A stretch of 64,000 nucleotides of DNA from an uncultured Ruegeria sp. (GTDB lineage: Bacteria; Pseudomonadota; Alphaproteobacteria; Rhodobacterales; Rhodobacteraceae), in NCBI RefSeq assembly GCF_947497005.1, contig NZ_CANMFF010000005.1:1-64000 (forward strand), given 5' to 3'. A program made the translations under genes and the position numbers. The notes beneath the pieces were generated by a model. It saw nothing but the letters and a program-made list of their open reading frames with translations. It did no database searches and was not told where the DNA came from. Of the stretch, positions 51,806 to 62,167 are shown one piece after another; the stretch's first letter is position 1; each line of letters opens with the position of its first letter.

Positions 51806-53161
51806 TCATTTCTTGCCTGGAGTCCCGTCGAACTTCTTCTCAAGCGATGTCCAGCAATCGATATAGTCGTCCTGAAGCGGCGCCTCATTTGCGGCAAACG
51901 GGGTCAGGTGCTGGGGGAAACGGGTTTCGAACATAAACGACATCGTCTGGTCCAGCTTGTCCGGTCCCAGATTGGCGTTTGACGCTTTTTCAAAAGCTTC
52001 TTTATCGGGCCCGTGCGGGATCATCATGTTGTGCAAGCTTGTGCCGCCCGGAACGAAACCCTGAGGTTTCGCATCGTACTGACCGTAGATGTTACCCATC
52101 AGCTCGGACATGATGTTCTTGTGGTACCAGGGTGGGCGGAAGGTGTCTTCCATCACCATCCAGCGTTCGCGGAACAGGACAAAGTCGATATTGGCCGTAC
52201 CTGGTTGACCTGAAGGGGCCGTCAGAACGGTAAAGATCGACGGATCGGGGTGGTCAAAAAGGATTGCACCGACGGGGCAGTAATTGCGCAGGTCATATTT
52301 GTACGGTGCGTAGTTGCCGTGCCAAGCGACCACATCCAGCGGGCTGTGGCCGATTTTGGTGGTGTGGAACTGACCGCACCACTTGATCGTTACGGTCGAG
52401 GGCACCTCGCGGTCTTCGAATGCAGCCACGGGCGCCTTGAAGTCGCGCGGGTTGGCCATGCAGTTTGCACCAATCGGGCCACGACCCGGCAGTTCAAACT
52501 TCTGCCCGTAATTCTCGCAGACAAAGCCACGCGCAGGGCCTTCTAATACTTCGACGCGGTACAGCAAGCCGCGTGGAATGATTGCGATTTCCTTGGGTTC
52601 CAGATCGATGACGCCCAGTTCTGTGGCGAAACGCAGACGCCCTTCCTGCGGTACAACCAGCAATTCGGAATCTGCTGAGAAAAAGTAGTCATCGACCATC
52701 GAGTCCGTGACCAGATAGATGTGGCAGGCCATGCCCACCTGCGTGTTTACATCACCGGCCGTCGTCATGGTCCGCATCCCGGTCATCCAGTTCAGACCTT
52801 CATCAGAATGCGGTACGGGATCCCAGCGATATTGACCCAGGCTGATCACATCCGGATCGATGCAGGGAGCCGATTTCCAATACGGCAAGTCAATCTTTTC
52901 GTAACGATGTGAGTGCTTTACGGACGGGCGGATGCGATAGCACCAGGTGCGTTCGGGCGGGTTGGCGGTAAAGGCCGTACCGCTGAGTTGCTCACCATAT
53001 AGCCCGTAGTTGCACCTTTGCGGGCTGTTCATCCCTTGCGGCAGTGCATCGGGCAAAGCCTCGGATTCGAAATCGTTGCCAAAGCCGGGCATGTAACCGG
53101 CATGGGTACCAACTGGTGTTGCAGCTTGCGTCAAAGAATGCGGATCTGTCGGACGATTCAT
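51806..53161 (-). CDS. hmgA: homogentisate 1,2-dioxygenase
   Basis: 451 residues, full length. [20 protein letters not shown] and [20 protein letters not shown] at the N-terminus, [20 protein letters not shown] with an iron His, [14 protein letters not shown], and [20 protein letters not shown] with iron-binding residues. It opens the homogentisate ring to maleylacetoacetate using Fe(II) and O2. A MarR regulator is divergent with a 57-base gap. Confidence 0.97.
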   Translation of the reverse strand: MNRPTDPHSLTQAATPVGTHAGYMPGFGNDFESEALPDALPQGMNSPQRCNYGLYGEQLSGTAFTANPPERTWCYRIRPSVKHSHRYEKIDLPYWKSAPCIDPDVISLGQYRWDPVPHSDEGLNWMTGMRTMTTAGDVNTQVGMACHIYLVTDSMVDDYFFSADSELLVVPQEGRLRFATELGVIDLEPKEIAIIPRGLLYRVEVLEGPARGFVCENYGQKFELPGRGPIGANCMANPRDFKAPVAAFEDREVPSTVTIKWCGQFHTTKIGHSPLDVVAWHGNYAPYKYDLRNYCPVGAILFDHPDPSIFTVLTAPSGQPGTANIDFVLFRERWMVMEDTFRPPWYHKNIMSELMGNIYGQYDAKPQGFVPGGTSLHNMMIPHGPDKEAFEKASNANLGPDKLDQTMSFMFETRFPQHLTPFAANEAPLQDDYIDCWTSLEKKFDGTPGKK

Positions 53162-53189
53162 AGCAGGTTCCTCCGTTTGCTGCTTGTCG

Positions 53190-53214
53190 GTTAATAGTTG
53201 ATTTTGTAACTAAC
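53190..53214. promoter_or_regulatory. inverted repeat between hmgA and the MarR gene
   Basis: TAGTT (53195) and AACTA (53208) with flanking GTTA and TAAC form an imperfect palindrome in the 57-base divergent gap. It is a natural operator site for the MarR protein. Confidence 0.5.
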
Positions 53215-53218
53215 AAGC

Positions 53219-53671
53219 ATGACAAACGACGAATCCGAAAAAAATGATGACTTTTTCCTGCAGGATTTTCTGCCATTCCTGCTGAACCAGGCGGCCGAAC
53301 GGGCCTCGCTTGAATTTCAGGGGGTCTACAAAGGCCGCTACGGTATGCTCAGAACCGAATGGCGGGTATTGTTCCATTTGGGCTTGTTTGGCGAAATGAC
53401 TGCCAAGGAAATCGGTGAACGGGCCAGAATGCACAAAACCAAGATCAGCCGGGCTGTAAGCAAACTGGAACAGCGCCGCTATCTGAAGCGCACCCGGGAC
53501 GAGGCGGACCGGCGGGCGGAATGGTTGGCGCTGACACCGGCGGGGCAAACGGTGTATCGTGACCTGCGCAAAGTGGCTGCAAGTTACGATGCCAAGCTGT
53601 CGGGGCTGTTCAGCGCGCAAGAGGCTGCGCTGCTGCGACACATGCTGCAGCGACTGGCCGGGCTGGATTAA
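53219..53671 (+). CDS. MarR family regulator of the homogentisate cluster
   Basis: 150 residues. MarR winged-helix pattern: RYGMLRTEWRVLFHLGLFGE, MTAKEIGERARMHKTKISRA and VSKLEQRRYLKRTRDEADRR (wing). Position and divergence from hmgA suggest an HmgR-like repressor relieved by homogentisate or a related aromatic acid. Confidence 0.92.
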   Translation: MTNDESEKNDDFFLQDFLPFLLNQAAERASLEFQGVYKGRYGMLRTEWRVLFHLGLFGEMTAKEIGERARMHKTKISRAVSKLEQRRYLKRTRDEADRRAEWLALTPAGQTVYRDLRKVAASYDAKLSGLFSAQEAALLRHMLQRLAGLD

Positions 53672-53701
53672 GCACTGGTAATCGGTCGACGCCGCCCCCA
53701 G

Positions 53702-54982
53702 ATGTGTCCCATGCTTGATACGGATTTTAGTATGACGTCATTTGAACCTGTTTCACCCTCGACCAATGCCTTGGTCGACTGGCTGGTCACCAAGGGGCTT
53801 GAAGGTGCCGGGCAGGAGGAGTTGCTGGAAGGCTTTTGTACCAGACTCGTGGCTTTGGGCGTCCCGTTGATGCGCTTTCACGCGGCGCAATCGACCCTGC
53901 ACCCGGTCTACGGCGGAACCGGCTATAGCTGGTATAACGGGGCTGGTGGAGAATCCGAAAAATTCGAAAACACGGACGCGCCCAGCGAGATATGGCAGCA
54001 AAGCCCACTCTATGCCCTGCTGCACGAAGATCTGGATGAAATCCGGGTCAAATTGGTGGAGCAGAATGAGCCAAGTCGCTTTCCTTTGCTGAATGATCTG
54101 CGCGAAAACGGAGCTACCGATTATTACGCCACCGGGCTTTCTTACGAGGGCTCTCAGAAAGTGCGTCCCAATGGAGAGAAAAAGGTCAGTGATGGCGTTC
54201 TGATGTCCTTGACCAGTGATGCGCCCACCGGTTTTGAAGACAGTGACCTGAGCCGGATCAAAAGCGTGTTGCCGCATCTGGGACTGGCGCTCAAATCCGC
54301 CAAGAACCAGACCCTGACCGAAGATCTGATGCGTGTTTACCTGGGCCGTGACGCAGGTCGTCGCGTTTTGTCCGGTGAAATCCGGCGCGGGTCACTGCAA
54401 CAGATCGATGCGGTGATCTGGAATTTCGACCTTGAAGGGTTCACCAACCTGTCAGAAGACCTGCCGGGGCACGAGATCATCGACATGCTGAACGATTATC
54501 TGGCCGTAGCCGTAAGTGTCGTGCATGACAGGGGCGGGAACATTCTGAAATTCATGGGCGACGGGCTGATGGCGATGTTCGACGTCGGTGAAATAGACGA
54601 GGACGCCCGCGCCGCGCTCGGCGCCGTACCCCTTCTCCAAGCCCGCATGGATGACTTGAACACCAAACGTCAGGCCGAAGGCTTGCCGGTTGCGAACTTC
54701 ACATTGGCGCTTCACTCGGGTGAGATTCTCTATGGCAATATCGGGTCCAAGACGCGGCTGGACTTCACGGTGATCGGTCCGGCCGTCAACCAGGCCGCCC
54801 GCATTGCCGGAATGCACCGGTCGCTGGGTCAGAGAATCCTGATCTCGGACGATGTCGCCCGCGCTGCGTCGCCCTGCGCGCAAGAGCTCGTCTCGGTCGG
54901 TCGCTACATGCTGCGCGGTGTGCACGAACCGAAAGAGTTATTCACGGTATACAGTCCGGGCGGGCCATCAGTAACTGAATGA
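53702..54982 (+). CDS. class III adenylate/guanylate cyclase
   Basis: 426 residues (ATG at 53702; in-frame ATGs at codons 4 and 11 are also possible). Residues 1-215 form a sensor-like domain (LEGFCTRLVALGVPLMRFHA; PTGFEDSDLSRIKSVLPHLG) that recalls heme or GAF-type heads of roseobacter cyclases. The catalytic domain follows: DAVIWNFDLEGFTNLSE (first metal Asp), GGNILKFMGDGLMAMFD (second), NFTLALHSGEILYGNIGS and TVIGPAVNQAARI. Makes a cyclic nucleotide; signal unknown. A different architecture from the TPR cyclase at 6.7-8.5 kb. Confidence 0.9.
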   Translation: MCPMLDTDFSMTSFEPVSPSTNALVDWLVTKGLEGAGQEELLEGFCTRLVALGVPLMRFHAAQSTLHPVYGGTGYSWYNGAGGESEKFENTDAPSEIWQQSPLYALLHEDLDEIRVKLVEQNEPSRFPLLNDLRENGATDYYATGLSYEGSQKVRPNGEKKVSDGVLMSLTSDAPTGFEDSDLSRIKSVLPHLGLALKSAKNQTLTEDLMRVYLGRDAGRRVLSGEIRRGSLQQIDAVIWNFDLEGFTNLSEDLPGHEIIDMLNDYLAVAVSVVHDRGGNILKFMGDGLMAMFDVGEIDEDARAALGAVPLLQARMDDLNTKRQAEGLPVANFTLALHSGEILYGNIGSKTRLDFTVIGPAVNQAARIAGMHRSLGQRILISDDVARAASPCAQELVSVGRYMLRGVHEPKELFTVYSPGGPSVTE

Positions 54983-55098
54983 AACTGATTCTATTCCGAA
55001 ATTGAAAGACTTGGCGGAACGTCCTGGTTCCGCCGGACGTCAGCGATGGGATTGTCCGGATGGTCGACCTTAGTGCGGATTTCGACCAATGACCGGTG

Positions 55099-55213
55099 TG
55101 AGCCCTGAGCCGCCATTGAGCACACTTTAGTCATTTGCAAGCGCGGCACGTCGCGAATCGCGTAAACCGGACATTCCCAGGCGCATTGCAGATGGCGGTG
55201 GTTCGGACAAAGC
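55099..55213 (+). repeat. dispersed intergenic repeat, copy B
   Basis: The left part (55099-55153, GAGCCGCCATTGAGCACACT then TTTGCAAGCGCGGCACG) matches 60087-60141 at about 52 of 55 positions. The right part (55131-55213) matches 15068-15150 inverted at about 68 of 83. It sits in the 700-base gene-free stretch before ugpB, which otherwise contains only the hairpins listed separately. Confidence 0.8.
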
Positions 55214-55417
55214 GAGCTTTCGCTTCCTATCAACCATCGTCCGCTTTGGGCGCCATTATAGTATTGCGAACGGCAGCTAGGGCGAGAATCTGTTCTGTAG
55301 ACGCTCGTGCATAGCCAATGGTTATACTCTCAATTCGCAGAAAACTGATATCAACTGTTCTGTTTACGCGCCCATGAGAAGACCGCATCTCGCAATATTC
55401 CAATCGCTATTGTACCA

Positions 55418-55432
55418 CTGTGTCGAACACAG
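55418..55432. promoter_or_regulatory. inverted repeat in the ugp leader region
   Basis: CTGTGTCGAACACAG, two 6-base arms around CGA, about 260 bases upstream of ugpB. A possible regulator site; I did not find a typical Pho box (paired CTGTCAT) in this stretch. Confidence 0.35.
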
Positions 55433-55663
55433 AGTGCTTTGTGACGGGCAAGCAATTTTAAGGTTCCCTGTGTTTACCAAAAACCTCCGCGATCCAAGCT
55501 GAACTGATCGGTCGTCGCCAAGTGTACCGTTGGACAAAGCGAAAATGTTGGAATGTGATGCTTCATAGGGCTGGGGAGTCCTTTCTTGATAAATTCTCGA
55601 AGGGGTGTATCGTTTTGATATCGAACAATATGCATGGGAACTAAGTCCCAGCACAAATACTAC

Positions 55664-55678
55664 GCACCGCTGCGGTGC
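55664..55678 (+). promoter_or_regulatory. hairpin immediately ahead of the ugpB ribosome site
   Basis: GCACCG and CGGTGC pair around CTG, ending 2 bases before the GGGAGGA ribosome site of ugpB. A stem so close could affect translation of ugpB. Confidence 0.4.
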
Positions 55679-55690
55679 CAGGGAGGAACA

Positions 55691-57001
55691 ATGCAAAATT
55701 CATTTCTCGGAGCTCTCGCCATTACCACAATGCTGTCGCCAGTTGCGGCCATTGCACAGACCGAAGTGCAATTCTGGCACGCATTTACTGGCCGCTTGGG
55801 CGAGCTGGTCGCGGCACAGGTTGAAGAGTTCAATGCAAGCCAAAACGACTATATCGTAGTGCAAAGCCACAAGGGCAACTACTCCGAAACGCTCAACTCT
55901 GGAATCGCTGCATTCCGCGCCGGCGAGCAACCCCATATCCTCATGGTATTTGAAGTCGGAACAGCTACGATGATGTCCGCAAAAGGGGCGACCAAGCCTG
56001 TTTACGAGGTGATGGCTGATAGCGGCGCCACGTTTGATCCAAACGCCTACATCGGATCTGTCAAGGGGTACTATACGACCACCGACGGTGAAATGCTGTC
56101 GCTGCCGTTTAACTCGTCCACGCCGGTATTGTGGGTGAACCGGGATGCTTTTGAAGCCGCGGGTGTTGATCCTGACACGGATCTGTCGACGTGGCAGAAA
56201 GTGGGTGAAACGCTAGAGGCCCTCAAGGCTGGTGGGTCTCAATGCCCCTTAGTGACCGCATGGCAAAGCTGGATTCACCTTGAAAACTTCTCGGCTTATC
56301 ATGACGTGCCATTCGCCAGTCAGGACAACGGCTTTGCCGGACTTGATACAGAACTGATGTTGAACGGTGAAGCTCAGGTCGCACATCTGACGGCCATGGG
56401 TGACTGGGCGAAAGACGGCAAGTTCATCTATACCGGGCGCCGCAATGAAGGTGGCGCTAACTTCCGGTCTGGTGAATGTGCGCTGTTCACCGAAAGCTCG
56501 GCTGGTTATGCCGGGATCAAGGCGGAAGCAGAGTTTGATTTCGACGTGCGACCACTGCCCTACTGGGAAGGCGTCGGAAACGGCCCGCAGAACACCATCA
56601 TCGGTGGGGCTTCCCTTTGGGTCATGGAAGGCCATGAAGACGCCGAATACGCAGGTGTTGGCGAATTCCTGAGCTTCTTGTCGTCCAGTGACGTGCAGGC
56701 GCAATGGCATCAGGACACCGGCTATCTACCCATCACCGCAGAAGCGGGCGAAGCAACCCGCGACGCCGGATTCTACGAGGCAAACCCCGGTACCGATGTG
56801 GCTGTGATCCAGATGACCGCGAAAGAGCCGACGGCGAACTCCAAAGGCTTGCGTCTTGGGTCCTTCGATCAAATCCGCGGCATCATCGACGAAGAGCTTG
56901 AGGCCATCTGGGCAGGTGACAAGACCGCTCAGGAAGCGATGGACAGCGCCAAGGAACGCGGCGACGCGTTGCTGCGCCGGTTCGAGTCGGCAAACAACTA
57001 A
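55691..57001 (+). CDS. ugpB: glycerol-3-phosphate-type ABC transporter substrate-binding protein
   Basis: 436 residues from ATG at 55691, with GGGAGG upstream; the longer frame has a poor start. Signal peptide GALAITTMLSPVAAIAQ, then the UgpB pattern: VQFWHAFTGRLGELVAAQVE, NDYIVVQSHKGNYSETLNSG, PFNSSTPVLWVNRDAFEAAG and IIGGASLWVMEGH. The protein binds sn-glycerol-3-phosphate or glycerophosphodiesters in the periplasm. Followed by a strong intrinsic terminator and then ugpAEC. Confidence 0.88.
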   Translation: MQNSFLGALAITTMLSPVAAIAQTEVQFWHAFTGRLGELVAAQVEEFNASQNDYIVVQSHKGNYSETLNSGIAAFRAGEQPHILMVFEVGTATMMSAKGATKPVYEVMADSGATFDPNAYIGSVKGYYTTTDGEMLSLPFNSSTPVLWVNRDAFEAAGVDPDTDLSTWQKVGETLEALKAGGSQCPLVTAWQSWIHLENFSAYHDVPFASQDNGFAGLDTELMLNGEAQVAHLTAMGDWAKDGKFIYTGRRNEGGANFRSGECALFTESSAGYAGIKAEAEFDFDVRPLPYWEGVGNGPQNTIIGGASLWVMEGHEDAEYAGVGEFLSFLSSSDVQAQWHQDTGYLPITAEAGEATRDAGFYEANPGTDVAVIQMTAKEPTANSKGLRLGSFDQIRGIIDEELEAIWAGDKTAQEAMDSAKERGDALLRRFESANN

Positions 57002-57013
57002 GGCAATACGAAG

Positions 57014-57039
57014 GGTGGGCCAAACGGCCCGCCTTTTTT
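57014..57039 (+). terminator. intrinsic terminator inside the ugp operon
   Basis: GGTGGGCC and GGCCCGCC pair around AAAC, followed by TTTTTT, only 13 bases past ugpB and 15 before ugpA. It should end many transcripts after ugpB, leaving less message for the permease genes. Confidence 0.9.
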
Positions 57040-57053
57040 AGCCGAGGGGTCTG

Positions 57054-57935
57054 ATGGAAAAACGGGTTAAGTTTCGCGGTTGGGTGCTGCCGCTGCTGCT
57101 GATTGCGCCGCAAGTCGTAATCTCGGCAGTGTTCTTTTTCTACCCGGCCGGCCAAGCGATCTGGCAATCGTTGTTCATTCCCGACCCCTTTGGCCTGTCC
57201 ATGCAGTATGTGGGCCTTGGTAATTTTGAATACCTACTGTCGGACAAGTTCTACCGAGCATCTTTTGTGACGACTGCGATCTTTTCGATCCTAGTTACAC
57301 TGTGCTCGATGATTCCGGCATTGTTTCTTGCCGTCATTGCGGATCGTTTGATCAAGGGATCCGGCGTTTACCGCACGTTACTGATCTGGCCCTATGCTGT
57401 GGCTCCTGCAGTTGCGGGTGTGCTCTGGCTGTTCATGTTCAACACCCGCGTCGGCGTGGTATCCTGGTATCTGGGACAATTAGGATACGACTGGAACCAT
57501 GTACTGAACGGGACAGAGGCAATGGGCCTTGTTGTCGTTGCATCTGCCTGGGGGCGGATCAGCTATAACTTCCTGTTTTTTTTCGCGGCCCTACAAGCCG
57601 TGCCAAAATCGGTCATCGAGGCCGCTGCCATAGATGGCGCGCATTTCTGGCGGCGGTTCTGGACAATTGTCCTGCCGCTTTTGTCGCCTACGACCTTCTT
57701 CTTGCTTGTGGTCAATATCGTCTACTCCTTTTTTGAAACCTTCGGCGTGATCCACACCATCACCGGAGGCGGGCCGCAGCAGGCAACCACGATCCTTGTC
57801 TACAAGGTCTATTCGGACGGGTTCGTCAGCCAGGATCTAGGGTCGTCTTCCGCGCAATCGGTCATCTTGCTGATCGTGGTGGGGCTGCTGACGATCCTGC
57901 AGTTCAAGTTTATTGAAAAACGGGTGCACTACTGA
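57054..57935 (+). CDS. ugpA: glycerol-3-phosphate ABC transporter permease
   Basis: 293 residues, six membrane helices. N-terminus [20 protein letters not shown]; the EAA loop reads [20 protein letters not shown]. It overlaps the next permease gene by one base. With the second permease it forms the channel for glycerol-3-phosphate. Confidence 0.9.
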   Translation: MEKRVKFRGWVLPLLLIAPQVVISAVFFFYPAGQAIWQSLFIPDPFGLSMQYVGLGNFEYLLSDKFYRASFVTTAIFSILVTLCSMIPALFLAVIADRLIKGSGVYRTLLIWPYAVAPAVAGVLWLFMFNTRVGVVSWYLGQLGYDWNHVLNGTEAMGLVVVASAWGRISYNFLFFFAALQAVPKSVIEAAAIDGAHFWRRFWTIVLPLLSPTTFFLLVVNIVYSFFETFGVIHTITGGGPQQATTILVYKVYSDGFVSQDLGSSSAQSVILLIVVGLLTILQFKFIEKRVHY

Positions 57936-58792
57936 TGGCACGCGAAATTCACGGCATGGTCGAAAAGCGAGGCACCGGGCTGTGGCTTACTCACGTCTTT
58001 ATGATTCTTGGTGTGCTGGTGATCTTCTTTCCGATCTGGCTGGCATTCGTGGCCTCGACGGTGACCCAGTCAGACATCATCCGCCCACCCATGCCGGTCT
58101 GGCCGGGTGATCAGCTCTGGATCAACTATAAGAACGCACTCTACTCAGGTATCAACGTGCCGGTCGGGACAATGCTGTTCAACAGTCTGGTTTTGGCCAT
58201 CGGGATCGCAGTGGGCAAAATTGTCATTTCCCTTCTTTCGGCATTTGCCATTGTCTACTTCAAGTTTCCCGGTCGGGGCATCTTTTTCTGGCTGATCTTC
58301 CTGACACTAATGCTGCCTGTTGAGGTACGTATCGTACCCACTTACGAGGTGGTGGCCGGATTCGGTATGCTGAACTCATATTCCGGCCTGATATTTCCTC
58401 TGATCGCCTCGGCCACGGCGACGTTTTTGTTTCGGCAATTCTTTCTGACCATCCCGGATGAACTGGCAGAGGCTGCACGCGTGGACGGCGCCCGTCCGAT
58501 GCGGTTCTTTTGGGATATCGTTGTCCCGATGAGCCGCACAAACATCGCTGCGCTTTTTGTTATCCTCTTTATCTATGGCTGGAACCAATACCTCTGGCCG
58601 CTGTTGATCACGACGGACCCGGAGATGAACACAATCGTAATGGGCATCAAACAGATGTTCCCAAGCGGAGATGACTTTGCCCACTGGCCAACGATCATGG
58701 CCACCTCAATCCTTGCGATGATCCCGCCGGTAATCGTAGTCGTGGGCATGCAACGGCTGTTTATTCGCGGCCTTGTCGATAGTGAGAAATAG
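57935..58792 (+). CDS. ugpE: glycerol-3-phosphate ABC transporter permease
   Basis: 285 residues, six membrane helices. The EAA loop reads [20 protein letters not shown], and the C-terminal [13 protein letters not shown] is typical of UgpE. Overlaps ugpA by one base, and ugpC starts 3 bases downstream, so the three are translationally linked. Confidence 0.9.
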   Translation: MAREIHGMVEKRGTGLWLTHVFMILGVLVIFFPIWLAFVASTVTQSDIIRPPMPVWPGDQLWINYKNALYSGINVPVGTMLFNSLVLAIGIAVGKIVISLLSAFAIVYFKFPGRGIFFWLIFLTLMLPVEVRIVPTYEVVAGFGMLNSYSGLIFPLIASATATFLFRQFFLTIPDELAEAARVDGARPMRFFWDIVVPMSRTNIAALFVILFIYGWNQYLWPLLITTDPEMNTIVMGIKQMFPSGDDFAHWPTIMATSILAMIPPVIVVVGMQRLFIRGLVDSEK

Positions 58793-58795
58793 CAG

Positions 58796-59851
58796 ATGGC
58801 AACAGTTTCCCTGCAAGATATCAAGAAAAGCTTTGGCGACACTGAGGTGATCCACGATGTCTCTGTGGACATTGTTGATGGCGAATTCATAGTCATCGTC
58901 GGACCGTCGGGCTGTGGAAAATCCACCTTGCTACGCATGGTAGCAGGGTTGGAAACGGTAACCGCTGGAGACGTATTAATCGGGGGAGAGCGCGCCAACG
59001 AAAAGGAGCCGATGGACCGCGACATCGCAATGGTGTTTCAGAATTATGCTCTCTACCCGCATATGTCTGTGCGTCAAAACATGGGCTACGGGCTCAAGAT
59101 CGCCAAGCTTCCGAAGGGAGAGGTTGACGCCAAGGTGCTGGAAGCCGCCAGATTGCTGCAACTTGAACCGCTGTTGGATCGCAAACCCCGAGAACTCTCT
59201 GGCGGGCAGCGTCAGCGCGTAGCGATGGGGCGGGCTATCGTACGTGAACCGGCGGTGTTTCTCTTTGATGAACCACTGTCGAACCTCGACGCCAAACTGC
59301 GCGTTCAAATGCGTCTTGAGATCAAAGAGCTTCAGTCGAAGCTGGGTATAACGGCACTATACGTTACTCATGATCAGGTCGAGGCGATGACTATGGCAGA
59401 CCGGATGATCGTGATGAATGGTGGCGTTGCCGAACAGATCGGCACCCCACTCGAGGTTTACGAAACCCCGCGCACACTTTTTGCAGCACAGTTCATTGGC
59501 AGCCCGGCAATGAACATTCTGGATGCGGAAATTAAGGATGGATGGGTCACTTCGGGCGATCAACGTATTGCTGAGTCTAGTGGGCCCAACGGCCCAGTCA
59601 AATTTGGTGTCCGCCCGGAGCATCTGATCGCCGAAGACGCCGGAGCCATCCGCGTGCGCCCCAAATTGGCTGAACCGCTTGGCGCAAATACTCTTCTGCA
59701 TTGTGAACTTGTTGACACAAACGAAAGCTTCACAGCCAGCCTGCCGGGTGTTCATGTCCTGAGCGGTGAGAACTCTATCATGCGGTTTTCGATCCAGCCC
59801 GCTAAATCGCATCTCTTCGATATTGACACAGGCCTACGTCGTACGGGTTAA
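58796..59851 (+). CDS. ugpC: glycerol-3-phosphate ABC transporter ATP-binding protein
   Basis: 351 residues. Walker [11 protein letters not shown]-loop [15 protein letters not shown], signature [15 protein letters not shown], Walker [16 protein letters not shown] and switch [15 protein letters not shown], with the MalK-type C-terminal regulatory domain from about residue 240. Energises uptake through UgpAE. Last gene of the operon. Confidence 0.93.
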   Translation: MATVSLQDIKKSFGDTEVIHDVSVDIVDGEFIVIVGPSGCGKSTLLRMVAGLETVTAGDVLIGGERANEKEPMDRDIAMVFQNYALYPHMSVRQNMGYGLKIAKLPKGEVDAKVLEAARLLQLEPLLDRKPRELSGGQRQRVAMGRAIVREPAVFLFDEPLSNLDAKLRVQMRLEIKELQSKLGITALYVTHDQVEAMTMADRMIVMNGGVAEQIGTPLEVYETPRTLFAAQFIGSPAMNILDAEIKDGWVTSGDQRIAESSGPNGPVKFGVRPEHLIAEDAGAIRVRPKLAEPLGANTLLHCELVDTNESFTASLPGVHVLSGENSIMRFSIQPAKSHLFDIDTGLRRTG

Positions 59852-60174
59852 AAATCTTGTGTTTCACTGCGGTTTTCCAAGTCACCAAATACGCTAAACC
59901 GGAACATTGCGACTGACTTGCAGCCTCGGCGATTTCAGATTTGCTATCGCGATTGGCGGTTTGGATCTGTCTAAGCCGACCTCAATGAAAGCTATAGCCC
60001 GTTTGTGGTCGTTGACACAGCGCGCATCAATTGGAGTGATTGGGCTCACTGCATTCGTTCTCTGCGGCTAGCTCGGATGGGTTTAATGAGCGCTGAGCCG
60101 CCATTGAGCACACTTTGGTCATTTGCAAGCGCGGCACATCGCCTAGCGCGCAATGCGGCTGCCAAGACAGCCGG
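59852..60174. other. gene-free stretch carrying dispersed repeat sequence
   Basis: About 320 bases between convergent ugpC and mipZ. It holds repeat copy C (60087-60141) and an AAACCGGAACATT element at 59895-59907, close to the core of the same family. No gene or clear terminator seen. Confidence 0.5.
60087..60141 (+). repeat. dispersed intergenic repeat, copy C
   Basis: 55 bases matching 55099-55153 at about 52 positions. It extends the element leftwards relative to copy A, showing the family has at least two blocks. Confidence 0.8.
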
Positions 60175-60984
60175 TCAGAAATCGATCTCAACACCCGGCA
60201 GGTTCAGCTCTTTCATCATGTCGCGCAGCTCTTGACGGGCGGCGATGTTCGAGATGTTCAGCTGCTTGACGCCGATATCCTTGAGATCAAGCAGAGTCAG
60301 ACCACGGGGGAATAGTTCACGGAAAACAACCCGTTCGGAAAAGCCTGAAGCGACGCGAAACCCGATGCGCTGCGACAGCATCTCGATTGCGCGCTGCATC
60401 TTTTCCTTGTTGACCATCCGCTGCGTCCCGACCCGGTTGCGGACAACAACCCAGTCGATGGGTTTCAACCCGGCCTGGGCCCGAAGTTGACGGGCATTCC
60501 ACACCATCTCGGAATAGACCGACGGGCCGAGGATTTTCTCGCCCTTCGAGTCAATCCGCGCCAGCAGGTCAAAGTCGATGAAACTGTCATTCAGCGGCGT
60601 GATCAGCGTGTCGGCCAGCGAATGCGCCACCTGGCTGAGCCGCGTGTGTGATCCCGGACAGTCGATCAGGATGAAATCGCTGTCGCTTTCCAGTTGCGAC
60701 ACGGCAGCGGATAGACGGTGGTCATAGATGTTCTCACCCGGCTTCAACGTCGCGGCATCGATCTCAGGCAGGTCGTGGTGGCGCGGGCCGGGCAGAGTCA
60801 GGTCCGAGCTTTTGAGGAAGTTGTTGCGGTTCTCGAAATAGCGTCCCAGACTGCGCTGGCGCAGGTCCAGGTCCAGCGTGCTGACCTTGTGTCCCAATCG
60901 GGCCAGTGCGGTTGCCACATGCATCGACACGGTCGATTTGCCTGCGCCACCCTTTTCGTTCCCGACCACAATAATATGTGCCAT
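60175..60984 (-). CDS. mipZ: division plane positioning ATPase MipZ
   Basis: 269 residues. Deviant Walker A with signature Lys: VVGNEKGGAGKSTVSMHVAT. LSTLDLDLRQRSLGRYFENR, the sequence after NFLKSSDLTLP, and DFILIDCPGSHTRLSQVAHS (Walker B) match MipZ of alphaproteobacteria. It forms a bipolar gradient and blocks FtsZ assembly away from midcell. Divergent from an AEC transporter. Confidence 0.95.
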   Translation of the reverse strand: MAHIIVVGNEKGGAGKSTVSMHVATALARLGHKVSTLDLDLRQRSLGRYFENRNNFLKSSDLTLPGPRHHDLPEIDAATLKPGENIYDHRLSAAVSQLESDSDFILIDCPGSHTRLSQVAHSLADTLITPLNDSFIDFDLLARIDSKGEKILGPSVYSEMVWNARQLRAQAGLKPIDWVVVRNRVGTQRMVNKEKMQRAIEMLSQRIGFRVASGFSERVVFRELFPRGLTLLDLKDIGVKQLNISNIAARQELRDMMKELNLPGVEIDF

Positions 60985-61201
60985 GCTTGTATTCCCAAGT
61001 CTTGCCGTGTTTGACTACACGTTGTTGTCAGCCACTATATGTTGTGTCGACTGCGATGAAAAGAACCTCAAGCGCTGCTTTCGAGCAATATCAGGCCCTA
61101 AATTGGAAAACCCTGCGCAACACGAGGGTTACAAGGGGCGCTTGTCAAAACATCGACCCTGATTCACAGTCTGAACACCGTTTTGGCAAGGAGAATTCGG
61201 C

Positions 61202-62089
61202 TTGGAACATCTGTTCCTGAACGTTTTGAATGTGGTTTTACCAGTTCTGATCTGTGCCGGGATCGGCTTTGGCCTAGCCGTGATTCACGCGCCGTTCGAC
61301 AATAAAGTCATTGGTGGGATCGTCTCAAAGGTGGGCTATCCGACGCTGATCATCTCGCATTTATCGACCACGAAACTAGCGGTGGGCACCTTTCTTGACA
61401 TGATGGCCGCCGCCGCTCTGGCGGTGTCAGGGTTCGCTGTGTTGGGCTTTGTCGCGCTCAAAGCTCTGCACCTGCCTGTGCGGGCCTTTCTGACACCGTT
61501 GATGCACAGCAATGTCGGCAATATCGGCCTGCCGATTGCACTGCTGGCGCTGGGCGATGCGGGCATGGCCTATACGATGGCCTTTGTGGTGGTGGTGCTG
61601 ATCAGCATCTTCACCGTCGGCATGTGGATTCCGGCCGGAGAGTTTTCGCCAAAGAAACTGGCGACCTCTCCGATTATCTACGCCGTGGCGCTTTCGCTGA
61701 TCCTGATGACCACGGGGACCAGCCTGCCGCAGCCGGTTGCCAAATCCTTTGACATTCTGGGCGGGCTGTCGATCCCGCTGATGCTGCTGACTCTGGGCCA
61801 CACTCTGGCGACGTTGCAGGTCAAGCGTCTGGGCCGGGCTGTTTTGTTGACGGCCCTGCATCTGGCAATGGCGGTTCTGATTGCCAGTGTTCTGATCTGG
61901 TTGTTCGGCTTCACCGGAACCGAGCGGGGTGCTCTGATCCTGTGCTGCCTGATGCCGTCATCCGTGGCGACTTATCTGTTTATCGACCAGCATGTGCCGG
62001 AATATGGACCGGATGTGGCCGGGCTTATTCTCGTCTCGACGCTCAGCACCATCCTGGTGCTGCCGATTGCACTGTCCTTCTGGATCTGA
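61202..62089 (+). CDS. AEC family transporter (auxin efflux carrier type)
   Basis: 295 residues, TTG start with AAGGAG 8 bases ahead. About ten helices; LICAGIGFGLAVIHAPFDNK, LTPLMHSNVGNIGLPIALLA (conserved N-x-G-N-x-G-P motif) and LGGLSIPLMLLTLGHTLATL are typical. Exports organic anions such as malate or malonate in related proteins; the substrate here is unknown. Confidence 0.88.
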   Translation: MEHLFLNVLNVVLPVLICAGIGFGLAVIHAPFDNKVIGGIVSKVGYPTLIISHLSTTKLAVGTFLDMMAAAALAVSGFAVLGFVALKALHLPVRAFLTPLMHSNVGNIGLPIALLALGDAGMAYTMAFVVVVLISIFTVGMWIPAGEFSPKKLATSPIIYAVALSLILMTTGTSLPQPVAKSFDILGGLSIPLMLLTLGHTLATLQVKRLGRAVLLTALHLAMAVLIASVLIWLFGFTGTERGALILCCLMPSSVATYLFIDQHVPEYGPDVAGLILVSTLSTILVLPIALSFWI

Positions 62090-62167
62090 CGCCACCCTAT
62101 GCGCGGAGGCAAAAATCGCTAAACTGATGAATAATTGCATTAAACAATCATAGTCTGAGGGTATTTC

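Noticed and set aside
55230..55690. Pho box ahead of ugpB
   Set aside because: Looked for paired CTGTCAT-like sites; none found, so phosphate control is not claimed.
55364..55696. Minus-strand frame upstream of ugpB
   Set aside because: Covers the ugpB leader and ribosome site region; no protein pattern.
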